Positions 31,502 to 39,343 of a DNA stretch of 64,000 nt are shown here, in pieces (positions within the stretch are counted from its first letter, which is position 1; every line of letters starts with the position of its first letter). A program made the position numbers and the translations under genes. The notes beneath the pieces were generated by a model that saw nothing but the letters and a program-made list of their open reading frames with translations, did no database searches and was not told the origin of the DNA. Source of the DNA: Lentzea pudingi. Lineage in GTDB: Bacteria; Actinomycetota; Actinomycetes; Mycobacteriales; Pseudonocardiaceae. The DNA lies in NCBI RefSeq assembly GCF_014646255.1, contig NZ_BMNC01000015.1, positions 62,001-126,000 on the forward strand, read 5' to 3'.

Positions 31502-31822
31502 GGTTGGCACCGCGCGCCGGGCTTGCGTCGAGGTCGGCCTGCGCTGGCGAGTGCGGGTGGTAGCGCGCGCCAGATTTGCGTCGAGGTCGGCCTGCATCGA
31601 CGACTTCCGGCTGGCACCGCGCGCCGGGCTTGCGTCGAGTCGGCCTGCGTTGACGGCTTCCGGTTGGCACCGCGCGCCGGGCTTGCGTCGAGGTCGGCCT
31701 ACGTTGGCGAGTGCGGTTGGCACCACGCGCCAGGCCCGCGTCGAGGTCGGCCTGCGTCGACGACTTCCGGCTGGCACCACGCGCCCGCCCCGCGTCGTAC
31801 TCAAACCTCATCAGCGACTTCC
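31502..31822. repeat. Six tandem copies of a 53-54 bp repeat
   Basis: Units begin GGYTGGCACCGCGCGCCGGGCTTGCGTCGAGGTCGGCCTGCG. They alternate between two ends, ...TTGGCGAGTGC and ...TCGACGACTTCC, suggesting a 107-bp double unit that was itself duplicated. Copies one to five are well conserved and the sixth is degenerate. One copy has lost a base (GAGTCGG for GAGGTCGG), which breaks any reading frame, so I treat open frames across it as chance. It lies between the secreted-protein gene and the MFS gene. Confidence 0.8.
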
Positions 31823-31851
31823 ACAGGCACCGCACGCAGCCCCTGAAACGC

Positions 31852-31886
31852 CCTGAGGCCCCAGGCGCATCGCCTGGGGCCTCAGG
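31852..31886. terminator. Terminator after MFS gene
   Basis: A 15-bp perfect inverted repeat (CCTGAGGCCCCAGGC / GCCTGGGGCCTCAGG, 5-nt loop) just beyond the stop of the minus-strand MFS gene. Confidence 0.82.
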
Positions 31887-31901
31887 ATTCCAGCGGGAGA
31901 A

Positions 31902-33653
31902 CTACGCCTTGGCGGTGTCCTCAGCGCCCTCTTCGGCGCCTTCCTCGGCCGGCGCGCCCCACTCCTCCTGCTTCAGCCAGCGAGGCAGGAAGGAGGCGAG
32001 CAGCAACGCCAGGGCGGCGAAGCCGAAGCCGACGTACAGCGTGGTGCGGAACGCGTCCGTGAAGGACTGGCCCGCGGCCTGGTGCGTGTACTTGTCGGCG
32101 ATCGCCTTGGCCTGCGGGTCGGCCTGGACCGCACCACACGCCGCAGCGTCCGGCGTGCCGGAGAACGTGCTGGCGGCACAGGTCTGGAAGGCGCCCGCCA
32201 GTTCGGTGGCCCTGGCGTCGGCGACACCGGCCGCCACGATCTCCTGGCGGAACTGCGGGGCCAGCGACTCCGCGTTGGTCGCGCCGTTGGAGGCCAGCGG
32301 CGCGAAGAACGCCAGCGTCACGACCGAGATGCCGACCGCGAAGCCGAGCTGCTGCTTGGTGTTGATCAGGCCGGATGCCGCACCCGCGTCCTCGTGCGGC
32401 ACCTCCTGCAGGGCGAACAGCGCGATCGGGGTCGCGGTCATGCCGAAACCGAGACCGATCAGGAGCAGCCCGGGCACGAGACCCCAGCTGGTGATGTCGG
32501 GGCTGATCGAGAACAGCAGCACCGCGACACCGATGGCGATCACGACGGCGCCGGCCTGCAGGACGGCGCGACCGAACTTCGGCACCAGCGCGATGACCGA
32601 GGCCGACGCGGTGATGAAGGCGCCGATGCAGAACGCCAGCAGCGTGACACCGGTCCGCAGCGGCGAGAAGCCCAGGCCCTCCTGCAGGTACAGGTAGAGG
32701 GCCAGCATGAACATGCCGGTGAAGCTGAACATGCCCAGCATCAGCGCGAGGGCCGCGGAGAAGCTGCGGGACTTGAACAGGTTCAGCGGCACGAGGGGCA
32801 TGCCGTCCTTGCGGTCCTTGGCCTTCTCGTAGGCGACGAAGCCGATGAAGCCGATGACGGAGGCGGCCATCAGCACGAAGCCCCACGCCGGCCAGTGCAG
32901 CTCACGGCCGAAGGTGAGCGGGAACAGCAGAGCGGTGAGGCTGACCGTCGCGATGACGACACCGATCAGGTCGAGGCGGATGCGGCTCGGGGCCTTCGAC
33001 TCGTTGATGTACTTCCAGCCGAGGACGTAGCCGAGGATGCCGATCGGCACGTTGACCAGGAAGATCGTCCGCCAGCTCCAGTCGAAGACGTTCCAGGCGA
33101 CCAGGAGGCCACCGACGAGCGGCGCGATGGTGGCCGCGAGACCACCGATGGTGCCCTGGATGGCGAAGACCGCGCCCTTCTCCTTGTCGGGGAAGGTGAC
33201 GTGGATGATCGACATGACCTGCGGGACCATCAGGCCGGCCGCGAGACCCTGCGCGAGGCGGGAGGCCACGAGCATCTCGGGGTTGGTCGCGATACCGCAC
33301 AGGAACGACGTGACGACGAAGGCGAGCACGCCGAGCTGGAACATGCGGCGACGGCCGTAGATGTCGCCGAGTCGGCCACCGGTGATCAGTGTGAGCGCGA
33401 ACGCGAACACGTATCCGGCGGTGATCCACTGCAGCTGCACGAAGCTCGCGCCCATGCCGTGCTGGATCGCGGGAAGTGCGACGTTGACGATGCTGCCGTC
33501 CAGCATGTCCATGAACGTCGCGACGGTCATGATGATGAACGCGATCCAGCGCCGCGGGTCGGCCGCTGCCGGCGCGTCAACGACCGGAGCCGCCTGCGCG
33601 CCGGCAGTCGCCGACGGCGACTCCAGGTCGTGGTTGGTGTTGGTGGAGGTCAC
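31902..33653 (-). CDS. MFS drug exporter, DHA2 family (second)
   Basis: A 583-aa protein with about 14 transmembrane segments plus a large extracytoplasmic loop near residues 455-515 before the last helix. Signatures are MDMLDGSIVNVALPAI, GGRLGDIYGRRRMF and RLAQGLAAGLMVPQVMS. The cytoplasmic C-terminus is charged (EEWGAPAEEGAEEG). It is longer than the exporter at 23.4 kb and probably a second export route or self-resistance pump. GTG start. Its promoter region holds two SARP-like heptamer pairs on the minus strand. Confidence 0.92.
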   Translation of the reverse strand: MTSTNTNHDLESPSATAGAQAAPVVDAPAAADPRRWIAFIIMTVATFMDMLDGSIVNVALPAIQHGMGASFVQLQWITAGYVFAFALTLITGGRLGDIYGRRRMFQLGVLAFVVTSFLCGIATNPEMLVASRLAQGLAAGLMVPQVMSIIHVTFPDKEKGAVFAIQGTIGGLAATIAPLVGGLLVAWNVFDWSWRTIFLVNVPIGILGYVLGWKYINESKAPSRIRLDLIGVVIATVSLTALLFPLTFGRELHWPAWGFVLMAASVIGFIGFVAYEKAKDRKDGMPLVPLNLFKSRSFSAALALMLGMFSFTGMFMLALYLYLQEGLGFSPLRTGVTLLAFCIGAFITASASVIALVPKFGRAVLQAGAVVIAIGVAVLLFSISPDITSWGLVPGLLLIGLGFGMTATPIALFALQEVPHEDAGAASGLINTKQQLGFAVGISVVTLAFFAPLASNGATNAESLAPQFRQEIVAAGVADARATELAGAFQTCAASTFSGTPDAAACGAVQADPQAKAIADKYTHQAAGQSFTDAFRTTLYVGFGFAALALLLASFLPRWLKQEEWGAPAEEGAEEGAEDTAKA

Positions 33654-33717
33654 GATTTCTCCTCAGAGGACTTGATTTCGCTGCGCACGACAGGCGATGG
33701 CTCAGGACTACTCGTTG

Positions 33718-33780
33718 TGGCGGAAAGCCGGTCGAGTTGAACGAGGTCCCACCTCCTGCCTGAAAACGACTGCCGGTCGA
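33718..33780. promoter_or_regulatory. Candidate SARP boxes (minus-strand heptamers)
   Basis: On the minus strand: TCGACCG (33780-33774) then TCGTTTT 11 bp on, and TCGACCG (33735-33729) then TCCGCCA 11 bp on. The two TCGACCG copies are 45 bp apart. They lie upstream of the MFS gene start at 33653. Confidence 0.45.
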
Positions 33781-33850
33781 TGACCTTCAGGGTGATCCCC
33801 TCCGCTTGAGTCCCGGTCAGGTCGCGGCGGAGCGTTTGGCGCGCATGCCG

Positions 33851-33887
33851 AAGGCCCTGGTGCCGGGGAGATGGGCACCAGGGCCTT
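33851..33887 (-). terminator. Terminator after flavin monooxygenase gene
   Basis: A 14-bp perfect inverted repeat AAGGCCCTGGTGCC / GGCACCAGGGCCTT (9-nt loop), 13 bp past the stop of the minus-strand monooxygenase gene. Confidence 0.85.
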
Positions 33888-33899
33888 ACGACTTCCGGG

Positions 33900-34979
33900 T
33901 CAGCCGAGGACCGACGCCGGATAGGTGCGCACGGACGCGGTCTCGTACCGCAGCGCCACGTGGCTGGAGCAGCTCACCACGTCACGCCAGAACCGTTGCA
34001 GCGCACCGCCTTCCGCGAGCCCGCTGGTGCCGGCGGCCCGCACCAGGCCGCCCACCGCGTCGACCAGCACCTCGGCGACGTAGGCGACGTTGCGCTCGTT
34101 GCGCGCCATCGCCGCCGGGGTGAACTCGCGGTCGTCGAGCACCGCGGCGTTCTGCTCCACGAGCAGCCTCGCCGATTCCACCTGACCCGACGCGCGGACC
34201 AGGTCGACCGCGTTCATCACGGACTGCTTCTTCCCCGACAGCACCGCGATGCACGCGTCCAGTGCCCCCATCGCCGCACCGACGGCCGGAGCGACGAACG
34301 TGAGGCCGCCGACCGCCTGGAACGGGACGTTGTGGCTCGGCACCGGCGACCAGCTGGTGCCCTTGAGCAGATCCACCCGGTCGAACGAGAGGTGCGACGG
34401 CACGAGGACGTCGTCCACCACGACGGAGTGGCTGCTGGTCGCCTTCATGCCGACGCTGTCCCACGTCTCGAGGACGGTGAAGTCCTTGCGCGGCACCGCG
34501 AAGAAGCGGCCTTCCTCGCCGACCATGCCGCACAGCAGCGCCCAGTCGGCGAAGTCCACGCCGCTGACGTAGAGCCAGCGGCCGCTCAGGCGGTGGCCGC
34601 CGTCGACGACCGTGCCCTTGCCCATGGGCGGCTGGCCGGTCACGACGAACGTGTCCGGGCCGGACGCCCAGATCTCGTCCTGGCCCTCCCGCGACAACAG
34701 CCCCGCGAACCGCGACGAGAGCGCGGACAGCGAGGCGCACCACGCCGTTGACGCGCACCCCTGCCCGACGGTGAAGACGGCCTCGGTCAGCTCGGCGAAC
34801 GAACCTTCCGCGCCACCCCGTTCGGCTGCGACGAAGTGCCGCGCGAACCCGGCGTCGCGCAGTGCCTCCACGACCTCGGGAGCGAGCTTGCGGGTGGCGT
34901 CGGCCTGCGCCGCGTGTTCCGCGGCGATCAGCTTCACCTTCTCCGCGGCTGCGGCCAGTCCGGTGTTCTGAGCAGTCAC
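33900..34979 (-). CDS. ActVA-ORF5-like flavin-dependent monooxygenase
   Basis: A 359-aa acyl-CoA-dehydrogenase-fold, group D flavin monooxygenase. It aligns through ActVA-ORF5 landmarks: LAPEVVEALRDAGFARHFV, VGQGCASTAWCASLSA, WASGPDTFVVTG, VSGVDFADWALLCGMVGEE and SVGMKATSSHSVVVDDV. ActVA-ORF5 hydroxylates an aromatic polyketide with FMNH2 from a separate reductase. No obvious flavin reductase of the ActVB type is encoded in the window, so FMNH2 must come from elsewhere, or perhaps from the WrbA-like protein. It is the second gene of an operon with the SnoaL-like gene. Confidence 0.9.
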   Translation of the reverse strand: MTAQNTGLAAAAEKVKLIAAEHAAQADATRKLAPEVVEALRDAGFARHFVAAERGGAEGSFAELTEAVFTVGQGCASTAWCASLSALSSRFAGLLSREGQDEIWASGPDTFVVTGQPPMGKGTVVDGGHRLSGRWLYVSGVDFADWALLCGMVGEEGRFFAVPRKDFTVLETWDSVGMKATSSHSVVVDDVLVPSHLSFDRVDLLKGTSWSPVPSHNVPFQAVGGLTFVAPAVGAAMGALDACIAVLSGKKQSVMNAVDLVRASGQVESARLLVEQNAAVLDDREFTPAAMARNERNVAYVAEVLVDAVGGLVRAAGTSGLAEGGALQRFWRDVVSCSSHVALRYETASVRTYPASVLG

Positions 34980-35004
34980 CTCGTCACCTCCTGGAGAAGC
35001 GGTT

Positions 35005-35430
35005 CTACGCGGCCTGGACGGGCAGGTCGCGGTGGATCGTGCGGGACTTGGTGTAGAGCTTTCCGTCGATGCGCACGAGCACGTCCTCGATGGAGAACGT
35101 CGGCTCGAAGCTGACGACGCCCTCGGCGGTCGTGCGGGTGACGAGCGACGCGTAGCTGACGTTCAGCGTGTTCTCGTCGACCTCTTCGATCAGGTAGTGG
35201 TCGTTCCAGTGCCGCACGGCGACGCCCTTGTAACGGGGCAGCGCGGCGCTTGCGCCGGCGATCAGGGCCGCCCGGCCCTCGACCTTCTCGCTCCGGTGGG
35301 CGTGGTCGGTGACCCCGTCCTCGGTGAACGTCTGGGCGTAGCCCTCCACGTCCAACGCGTCGAGCAGCCGCATCTGCTGGGCGTAGAACGTCTGGACCTC
35401 GATGTGGACCGCAACATTGACAGGGGACAC
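35005..35430 (-). CDS. SnoaL/NTF2-like protein
   Basis: A 141-aa alpha+beta cone-fold protein of the SnoaL_4/NTF2-like group (FYAQQMRLLDALDVEGYAQTFTEDGVTDH at the N-terminus). Relatives in aromatic polyketide pathways act as cyclases or hydroxylation partners. GTG 35430 is chosen because GAGGAG lies 6 bp upstream. It is 25 bp upstream of the flavin monooxygenase gene, which suggests that the two act together on one intermediate. The promoter region carries a triple SARP-like repeat. Confidence 0.85.
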   Translation of the reverse strand: MSPVNVAVHIEVQTFYAQQMRLLDALDVEGYAQTFTEDGVTDHAHRSEKVEGRAALIAGASAALPRYKGVAVRHWNDHYLIEEVDENTLNVSYASLVTRTTAEGVVSFEPTFSIEDVLVRIDGKLYTKSRTIHRDLPVQAA

Positions 35431-35507
35431 GACAACTCCTCGGTCTGCCGGTTTGGCTACCGCGAATATGGGTGCGGGCGCTGGACATCCGGTCGAGCCG
35501 TCCTGGT

Positions 35508-35536
35508 TCGACCCCGGTTCCAGGTGGGGTCGAGAC
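35508..35536. promoter_or_regulatory. Candidate SARP box: TCGACCC / TCCAGGT / TCGAGAC
   Basis: Heptamers start at 35508, 35519 and 35530, an exact 11-bp period. They lie in the 162-bp region between the divergent SnoaL-like and SRPBCC genes. Confidence 0.6.
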
Positions 35537-35592
35537 GAACCGGGCACGGTCGTCGGTGACATCTCCCCTATCTATTGCGCGAGGAGGGCCAC

Positions 35593-36075
35593 ATGGCCTC
35601 AACTCCCGATGTCGCCAAGTTGGTGACGGTCGAGGCGACGATCGAGCAGGCGTTCGCGATCTTCGCGTCGAAGCCGATCGAGTGGTGGCCGGAGTCGCAC
35701 GTGTTCGTGAAGGACCGCCAGGCGATCACGATCGAACCGTTCGTCGGCGGGCGCTACTTCGAGCGCGGCGCGGACGGCGAGGAGATCGCCTGGGGCACCA
35801 TCACCGAGTGGGATCCGCCCAAGCGCCTCGTGATGACGTGGCGGGTCGGCCCGTACTGGCAGCCGATCTTCGACGACGAGAAGGCCTCGTTCATCAAGGT
35901 GGACTTCGAGGTCGTCGGGCCGACGACGACGAAGGTCACGCTGACGCACGCCGACCTGCACCGCCACGGTGACATCGCCGAGGGCATCCACAAGGCGCTC
36001 GACGGCCCGTCGCCCGGCGAGACGCTGGAGACGTACGCCCGCGTCATCGAGAAGCACGTCCCGAAGGCTGCCTGA
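35593..36075 (+). CDS. SRPBCC (AHSA1-like) domain protein
   Basis: A 160-aa single helix-grip domain protein (VEATIEQAFAIFASKPIEWWPESH ... TEWDPPKRLVMTWRVG). The SRPBCC fold binds hydrophobic ligands. In polyketide clusters single-domain members serve as second-ring cyclases, but this one resembles the AHSA1 branch more than the TcmN/ZhuI branch, so the role is open. GAGGAGG precedes the ATG. The gene is divergent from the SnoaL-like gene and convergent with ilvN. Confidence 0.85.
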   Translation: MASTPDVAKLVTVEATIEQAFAIFASKPIEWWPESHVFVKDRQAITIEPFVGGRYFERGADGEEIAWGTITEWDPPKRLVMTWRVGPYWQPIFDDEKASFIKVDFEVVGPTTTKVTLTHADLHRHGDIAEGIHKALDGPSPGETLETYARVIEKHVPKAA

Positions 36076-36101
36076 GAGGCCCGGAACCCTCTCAGGCAAA
36101 C

Positions 36102-36137
36102 GAAACGGCCGCCCCAAGCCTCCGGGGCGGCCGTTTC
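36102..36137. terminator. Bidirectional terminator
   Basis: A 14-bp perfect inverted repeat GAAACGGCCGCCCC / GGGGCGGCCGTTTC (8-nt loop). A smaller hairpin CCTGAGAGG...CCTCTCAGG precedes it at about 36070-36096. It separates convergent SRPBCC and ilvN genes. Confidence 0.88.
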
Positions 36138-36147
36138 TTCGCGCTGT

Positions 36148-36414
36148 CTAGGCTCCGAGCTCGAGCGCCTCGTCGTGCGTGCGGTCGACGACGCTCTTGA
36201 CGTCGACGATCCGGCCGAGCTGCTTGATCAGCTGGACGACCGTGCGGCCGGGTTGCAGGTCCACGACGACGTCGAGACGGGACAGGTCACCCCGCTCGGC
36301 CGGCGCGAGGCTCAGCGACTCGACGTCGACGCCCCGGCTGGAGAACAGCACCACGATCCGTGCCAGCGCTCCCGGTTCGTTGCGCAGCAACAGGGAAAGC
36401 GAATGTCTGGTCAT
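36148..36414 (-). CDS. ilvN: Acetolactate synthase small subunit (ACT domain only)
   Basis: An 88-aa regulatory subunit with a single ACT domain (MTRHSLSLLLRNEPGALARIVVLFSSRGVDVESLSLAP). Most actinobacterial IlvH proteins are about 165 aa with a second domain, so this is the short IlvN-like form. The ACT domain normally binds valine for feedback inhibition. Its start overlaps the ilvB stop (TGATG). A short, cluster-borne copy may give relaxed feedback control and a local supply of branched-chain precursor. Confidence 0.88.
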   Translation of the reverse strand: MTRHSLSLLLRNEPGALARIVVLFSSRGVDVESLSLAPAERGDLSRLDVVVDLQPGRTVVQLIKQLGRIVDVKSVVDRTHDEALELGA

Positions 36415-38120
36415 CACTCTTCCTCGTCGAACAGGGGCCGGATGCCCCGCGCGGCCATGATCTCGTCGTTGCCCGTGCCCGCGGCGACCATCGGCCAGAC
36501 CTGGGCGTCCTGTCCCACCACGAAGTCGACGACGACGGGCCGGTCGCGGACCGCCATCGCCTCGAGGATGGTCCCGTCCACTTCGGACTGGCTCTCGCAC
36601 CGCAGCCCGACGCAGCCGAGCGCGTCGGCCAGCTTCACGAAGTCGGGGTGGCGCTGGTGCGTGCCGAGCCGGGTGTTGGAGTACCGGCCCTCGTAGAACA
36701 GGGTCTGCCACTGGCGGACCATGCCGAGGTTGCCGTTGTTGATGATCGCGACCTTGATCGGGATGCCTTCGGCGGCACACGTCGCGAGCTCCTGGTTGGT
36801 CATCTGGAAGCAGCCGTCGCCGTCGATGGCCCACACCGTGCGGTCCGGCGCTCCCGCCTGCGCGCCCATCGCCGCCGGCACGGCGAAGCCCATCGTGCCC
36901 GCGCCGCCGGAGTTGATGAACGAGCCGGGGCGTTCGTACTTCACGAACTGCGCGGCCCACATCTGGTGCTGGCCGACGCCCGCGGTGTAGATGGCCTCCG
37001 GGCCGGTGAGCTTGCTGATCCGTTCGATCACGTACTGCGGGGCGAGCGCGCCGTCCGTGGGCCAGTCGTAGCCGAGCGGGTAGGTGGCGAGCAGGCCGCC
37101 GAGGTAGTTCCACCAGCCGGCGAGGTCGGTTTTCCGCGTGATGACCGCTGAGAGCGCTGCCATGACGTCGCGGCAGTCGCCGACGATGCCGACGTCCGCC
37201 TTGCGGTTCTTGGAGATCTCGGCGGGGTCGATGTCGGCGTGGATCACCGCGGCGTGCGGGGCGAACTCCGGCAGCAACCCCGTGACGCGGTCGTCGAACC
37301 GGGTCCCCAGCGCGATCAGCAGGTCGGCCCGTTGCAGCGCGGCGACGGCGGGCACCGTGCCGTGCATGCCGGGCATCCCCAGGTGCAGCGGGTGCGAGTC
37401 GGGGAACGCGCCGCGGGCCATGAGCGTGGTGACGACCGGGATCCCGGTCTTCTCCGCGAGTTTCCGGAGCTCGGGCGCCGCACCGCTGCGGATCACACCG
37501 CCGCCGACGTAGAACACCGGCCGTTTCGAGCTGCCGATGAGCTGGGCGGCGTTGCGGATCTGCACCGGCGAGAGCACCGGGCGCGGCTGGGCGGCCGGCT
37601 TCACGGGTGTGTAGGTGGTGGCGGTGGCCAGCACGTCCTTGGGCAGGTCCACCAGCACCGGGCCCGGCCGCCCGCTCGCCGCGAGCTGGAACGCCTCGGC
37701 GATCACGCGGGGGATGTCAGCCGGGTCGTGCACCTGGTAGCTGTGTTTCGTGATCGGGAGCGTGATGCTGCGGATGTCCGCCTCCTGGAAGGCGTCCGTC
37801 CCGATCACCGACCTGTTGACCTGGCCGGTGATCGCCACGATCGGCACCGAGTCCATGTACGCGTCCGCCAGTGGTGTCACCAGGTTCGTCGCACCGGGTC
37901 CCGAAGTCGCCATGCAGACGCCCACTCGTCCGGTCGCCTGCGCGTACCCCTGGGCGGCGTGCCCGGCGCCTTGCTCGTGCCGCACCAGGACGTGCCGGAT
38001 CTTCGAGTCGTACAACGGGTCGTAGGCGGGAAGGATCGCACCGCCCGGCATTCCGAAGATCACCTCGCAGCCGACGTCCTCGAGCGCCTTGATCAACGCA
38101 CCTGCACCGGTGGTGTCCAC
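36414..38120 (-). CDS. ilvB: Acetolactate synthase large subunit, cluster-borne
   Basis: A 568-aa ThDP enzyme that joins pyruvate to pyruvate or 2-oxobutyrate, the first common step to valine and isoleucine. It shows the ThDP-activating Glu in VRHEQGAGHAAQGYA, ITGQVNRSVIGTDAFQE, and the GDGCFQM...NNGNLGM ThDP/Mg site. The GTG start at 38120 has GGGAG upstream. The gene follows the second SARP gene by only 20 bp and overlaps ilvN, so precursor supply is switched on with the activator. Given the valine-type adenylation enzyme, a dedicated valine supply is the simplest reading. Confidence 0.94.
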   Translation of the reverse strand: MDTTGAGALIKALEDVGCEVIFGMPGGAILPAYDPLYDSKIRHVLVRHEQGAGHAAQGYAQATGRVGVCMATSGPGATNLVTPLADAYMDSVPIVAITGQVNRSVIGTDAFQEADIRSITLPITKHSYQVHDPADIPRVIAEAFQLAASGRPGPVLVDLPKDVLATATTYTPVKPAAQPRPVLSPVQIRNAAQLIGSSKRPVFYVGGGVIRSGAAPELRKLAEKTGIPVVTTLMARGAFPDSHPLHLGMPGMHGTVPAVAALQRADLLIALGTRFDDRVTGLLPEFAPHAAVIHADIDPAEISKNRKADVGIVGDCRDVMAALSAVITRKTDLAGWWNYLGGLLATYPLGYDWPTDGALAPQYVIERISKLTGPEAIYTAGVGQHQMWAAQFVKYERPGSFINSGGAGTMGFAVPAAMGAQAGAPDRTVWAIDGDGCFQMTNQELATCAAEGIPIKVAIINNGNLGMVRQWQTLFYEGRYSNTRLGTHQRHPDFVKLADALGCVGLRCESQSEVDGTILEAMAVRDRPVVVDFVVGQDAQVWPMVAAGTGNDEIMAARGIRPLFDEEE

Positions 38121-38140
38121 GGTTGCTCCCCGAACTGATC

Positions 38141-38956
38141 TCAGCCCGCGAGCTGGCGCTCCAGCTGGCGAGGCGACAACGGCTTGTCGAGCGACGGCTC
38201 GGAGCTCAGGATCGCCCGCTGCAACTGACGCAGCCTTTCGGACGGCTCAAGCCCCAGCTCCTCGATCAACGTGTCGCGCAGGGACTGGTAGGCCTCCAGC
38301 GACTTCCACTGCCGTCCCGCCCGGTAGAGCGCGAGCATGTACTGCGCACAGAGGTTCTCGTGCATCGGGTGCTGCGCGGTGAGCACCGACAGCTCGGACA
38401 GCAGCGACTGGTGCTTGCCCAGCTGCAGGTCGGCCTCGATGCGGGTCTCCAGCACGCCGAGGCGGCTCTCCTGCAAACGGGTGACCTCCATGCCGAGCCG
38501 GACGCCGATCTGCACGTCCACCAGCACCGGTCCGCGCCACACCTCGGCGGCGCTGCGCAGCAAACGGCTCGCGGACTCCAGGTCACCGACCTCGAACGCG
38601 CGCTGACCCGCACTCGCGAGCCGCTCGTAGCTGCGGACGTCGACGCTCTCCGGCGGAACGTCCAGCATGTAGCCGCCGTAGCGGGTCACCAGAACGTTCT
38701 TCGCGACACCGGGACCCTCTCCCGGCATGGCCGCCTCGATGCGCCGGCGGACCTGCAGCACGTAGGTCTGCAAAGTCGTGAGTGCGCTGCGTGGGGGTGT
38801 CATTCCCCAGAGCTCTTCGATCAACGTCGGAACCGTCACCACGTGCCCCGCCTGAAGGCCGAGCAGCGAGAGCACCTGCCTGGGCTTCACCGCGCTCGGT
38901 GCGATCGAGACGCCGTTCTCCCGTGCCTCCAGCGGTCCCAGAACCTTGATCTCCAT
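38141..38956 (-). CDS. SARP-family pathway activator (second copy)
   Basis: A 271-aa SARP with an N-terminal winged helix (MEIKVLGPLEARENGVSIAPSAVKPRQVLSLL is the start region; key segment TLIEELWGMTPPRSALTTLQTYVLQVRR) and a C-terminal BTAD domain (LRDTLIEELGLEPSERLRQLQRAIL). It is closely related to the SARP at 2.1-2.9 kb. GGGGAGG precedes the ATG. It heads an operon with ilvB and ilvN and is divergent from the third histidine kinase across a 387-bp region. Confidence 0.95.
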   Translation of the reverse strand: MEIKVLGPLEARENGVSIAPSAVKPRQVLSLLGLQAGHVVTVPTLIEELWGMTPPRSALTTLQTYVLQVRRRIEAAMPGEGPGVAKNVLVTRYGGYMLDVPPESVDVRSYERLASAGQRAFEVGDLESASRLLRSAAEVWRGPVLVDVQIGVRLGMEVTRLQESRLGVLETRIEADLQLGKHQSLLSELSVLTAQHPMHENLCAQYMLALYRAGRQWKSLEAYQSLRDTLIEELGLEPSERLRQLQRAILSSEPSLDKPLSPRQLERQLAG

Positions 38957-39343
38957 TGGAGCCTCCCCTGCTCTGCGGCGGACGACTTGGTCGTGCCATC
39001 AAGTTCACCTGAGCGGGGCTATCGGACGCCACGTATGCCGCCATGACTCTCGGATGGCGAACTACTGCGCCCGGCGTGAGAAATTCATATACTCGGACGA
39101 ACCCAAACCGTCCCGGCCGGTAATCGTCCGACCACATGCCGTGACGGTTACTCAGAAATACTCGTCCATTGGCATGACATTGAGTCGCGAGTCAATGCGA
39201 CTTCGCATTCTGAACCGATTCAGTTGCCGTCCTGAACTGCCTTCCCTTGTCTAGTATTCGGCCTGGGCGAGCGCCGTGCTGCGGTCTTTGACCGGCGTTG
39301 ACTCGGAGACTTTGCTCTGGAGCTGTCAGCTCTTGGGGGGCAC
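38957..39343. promoter_or_regulatory. 387-bp divergent promoter region, SARP/ilv operon and kinase
   Basis: No gene is supported here. The stretch is more AT-rich than its surroundings. It holds a near-palindrome ATTGAGTCGCGAGTCAAT (39179-39196) and the inverted repeat CTGAA-N4-TTCAG (39210-39223). These are candidate operators for the response regulators or the SARPs; no 11-bp TCGA repeats are seen. Confidence 0.45.

Noticed and set aside
31502..31822. CRISPR array
   Set aside because: The units are directly adjacent with no unique spacers, and there are no cas genes nearby.
31268..31835. Open frames on both strands across the 54-bp repeats
   Set aside because: Repeat units are close to a multiple of three, so frames stay open by chance; one unit has a 1-bp deletion and both strands read open with low-complexity Arg/Ala/Gly proteins.
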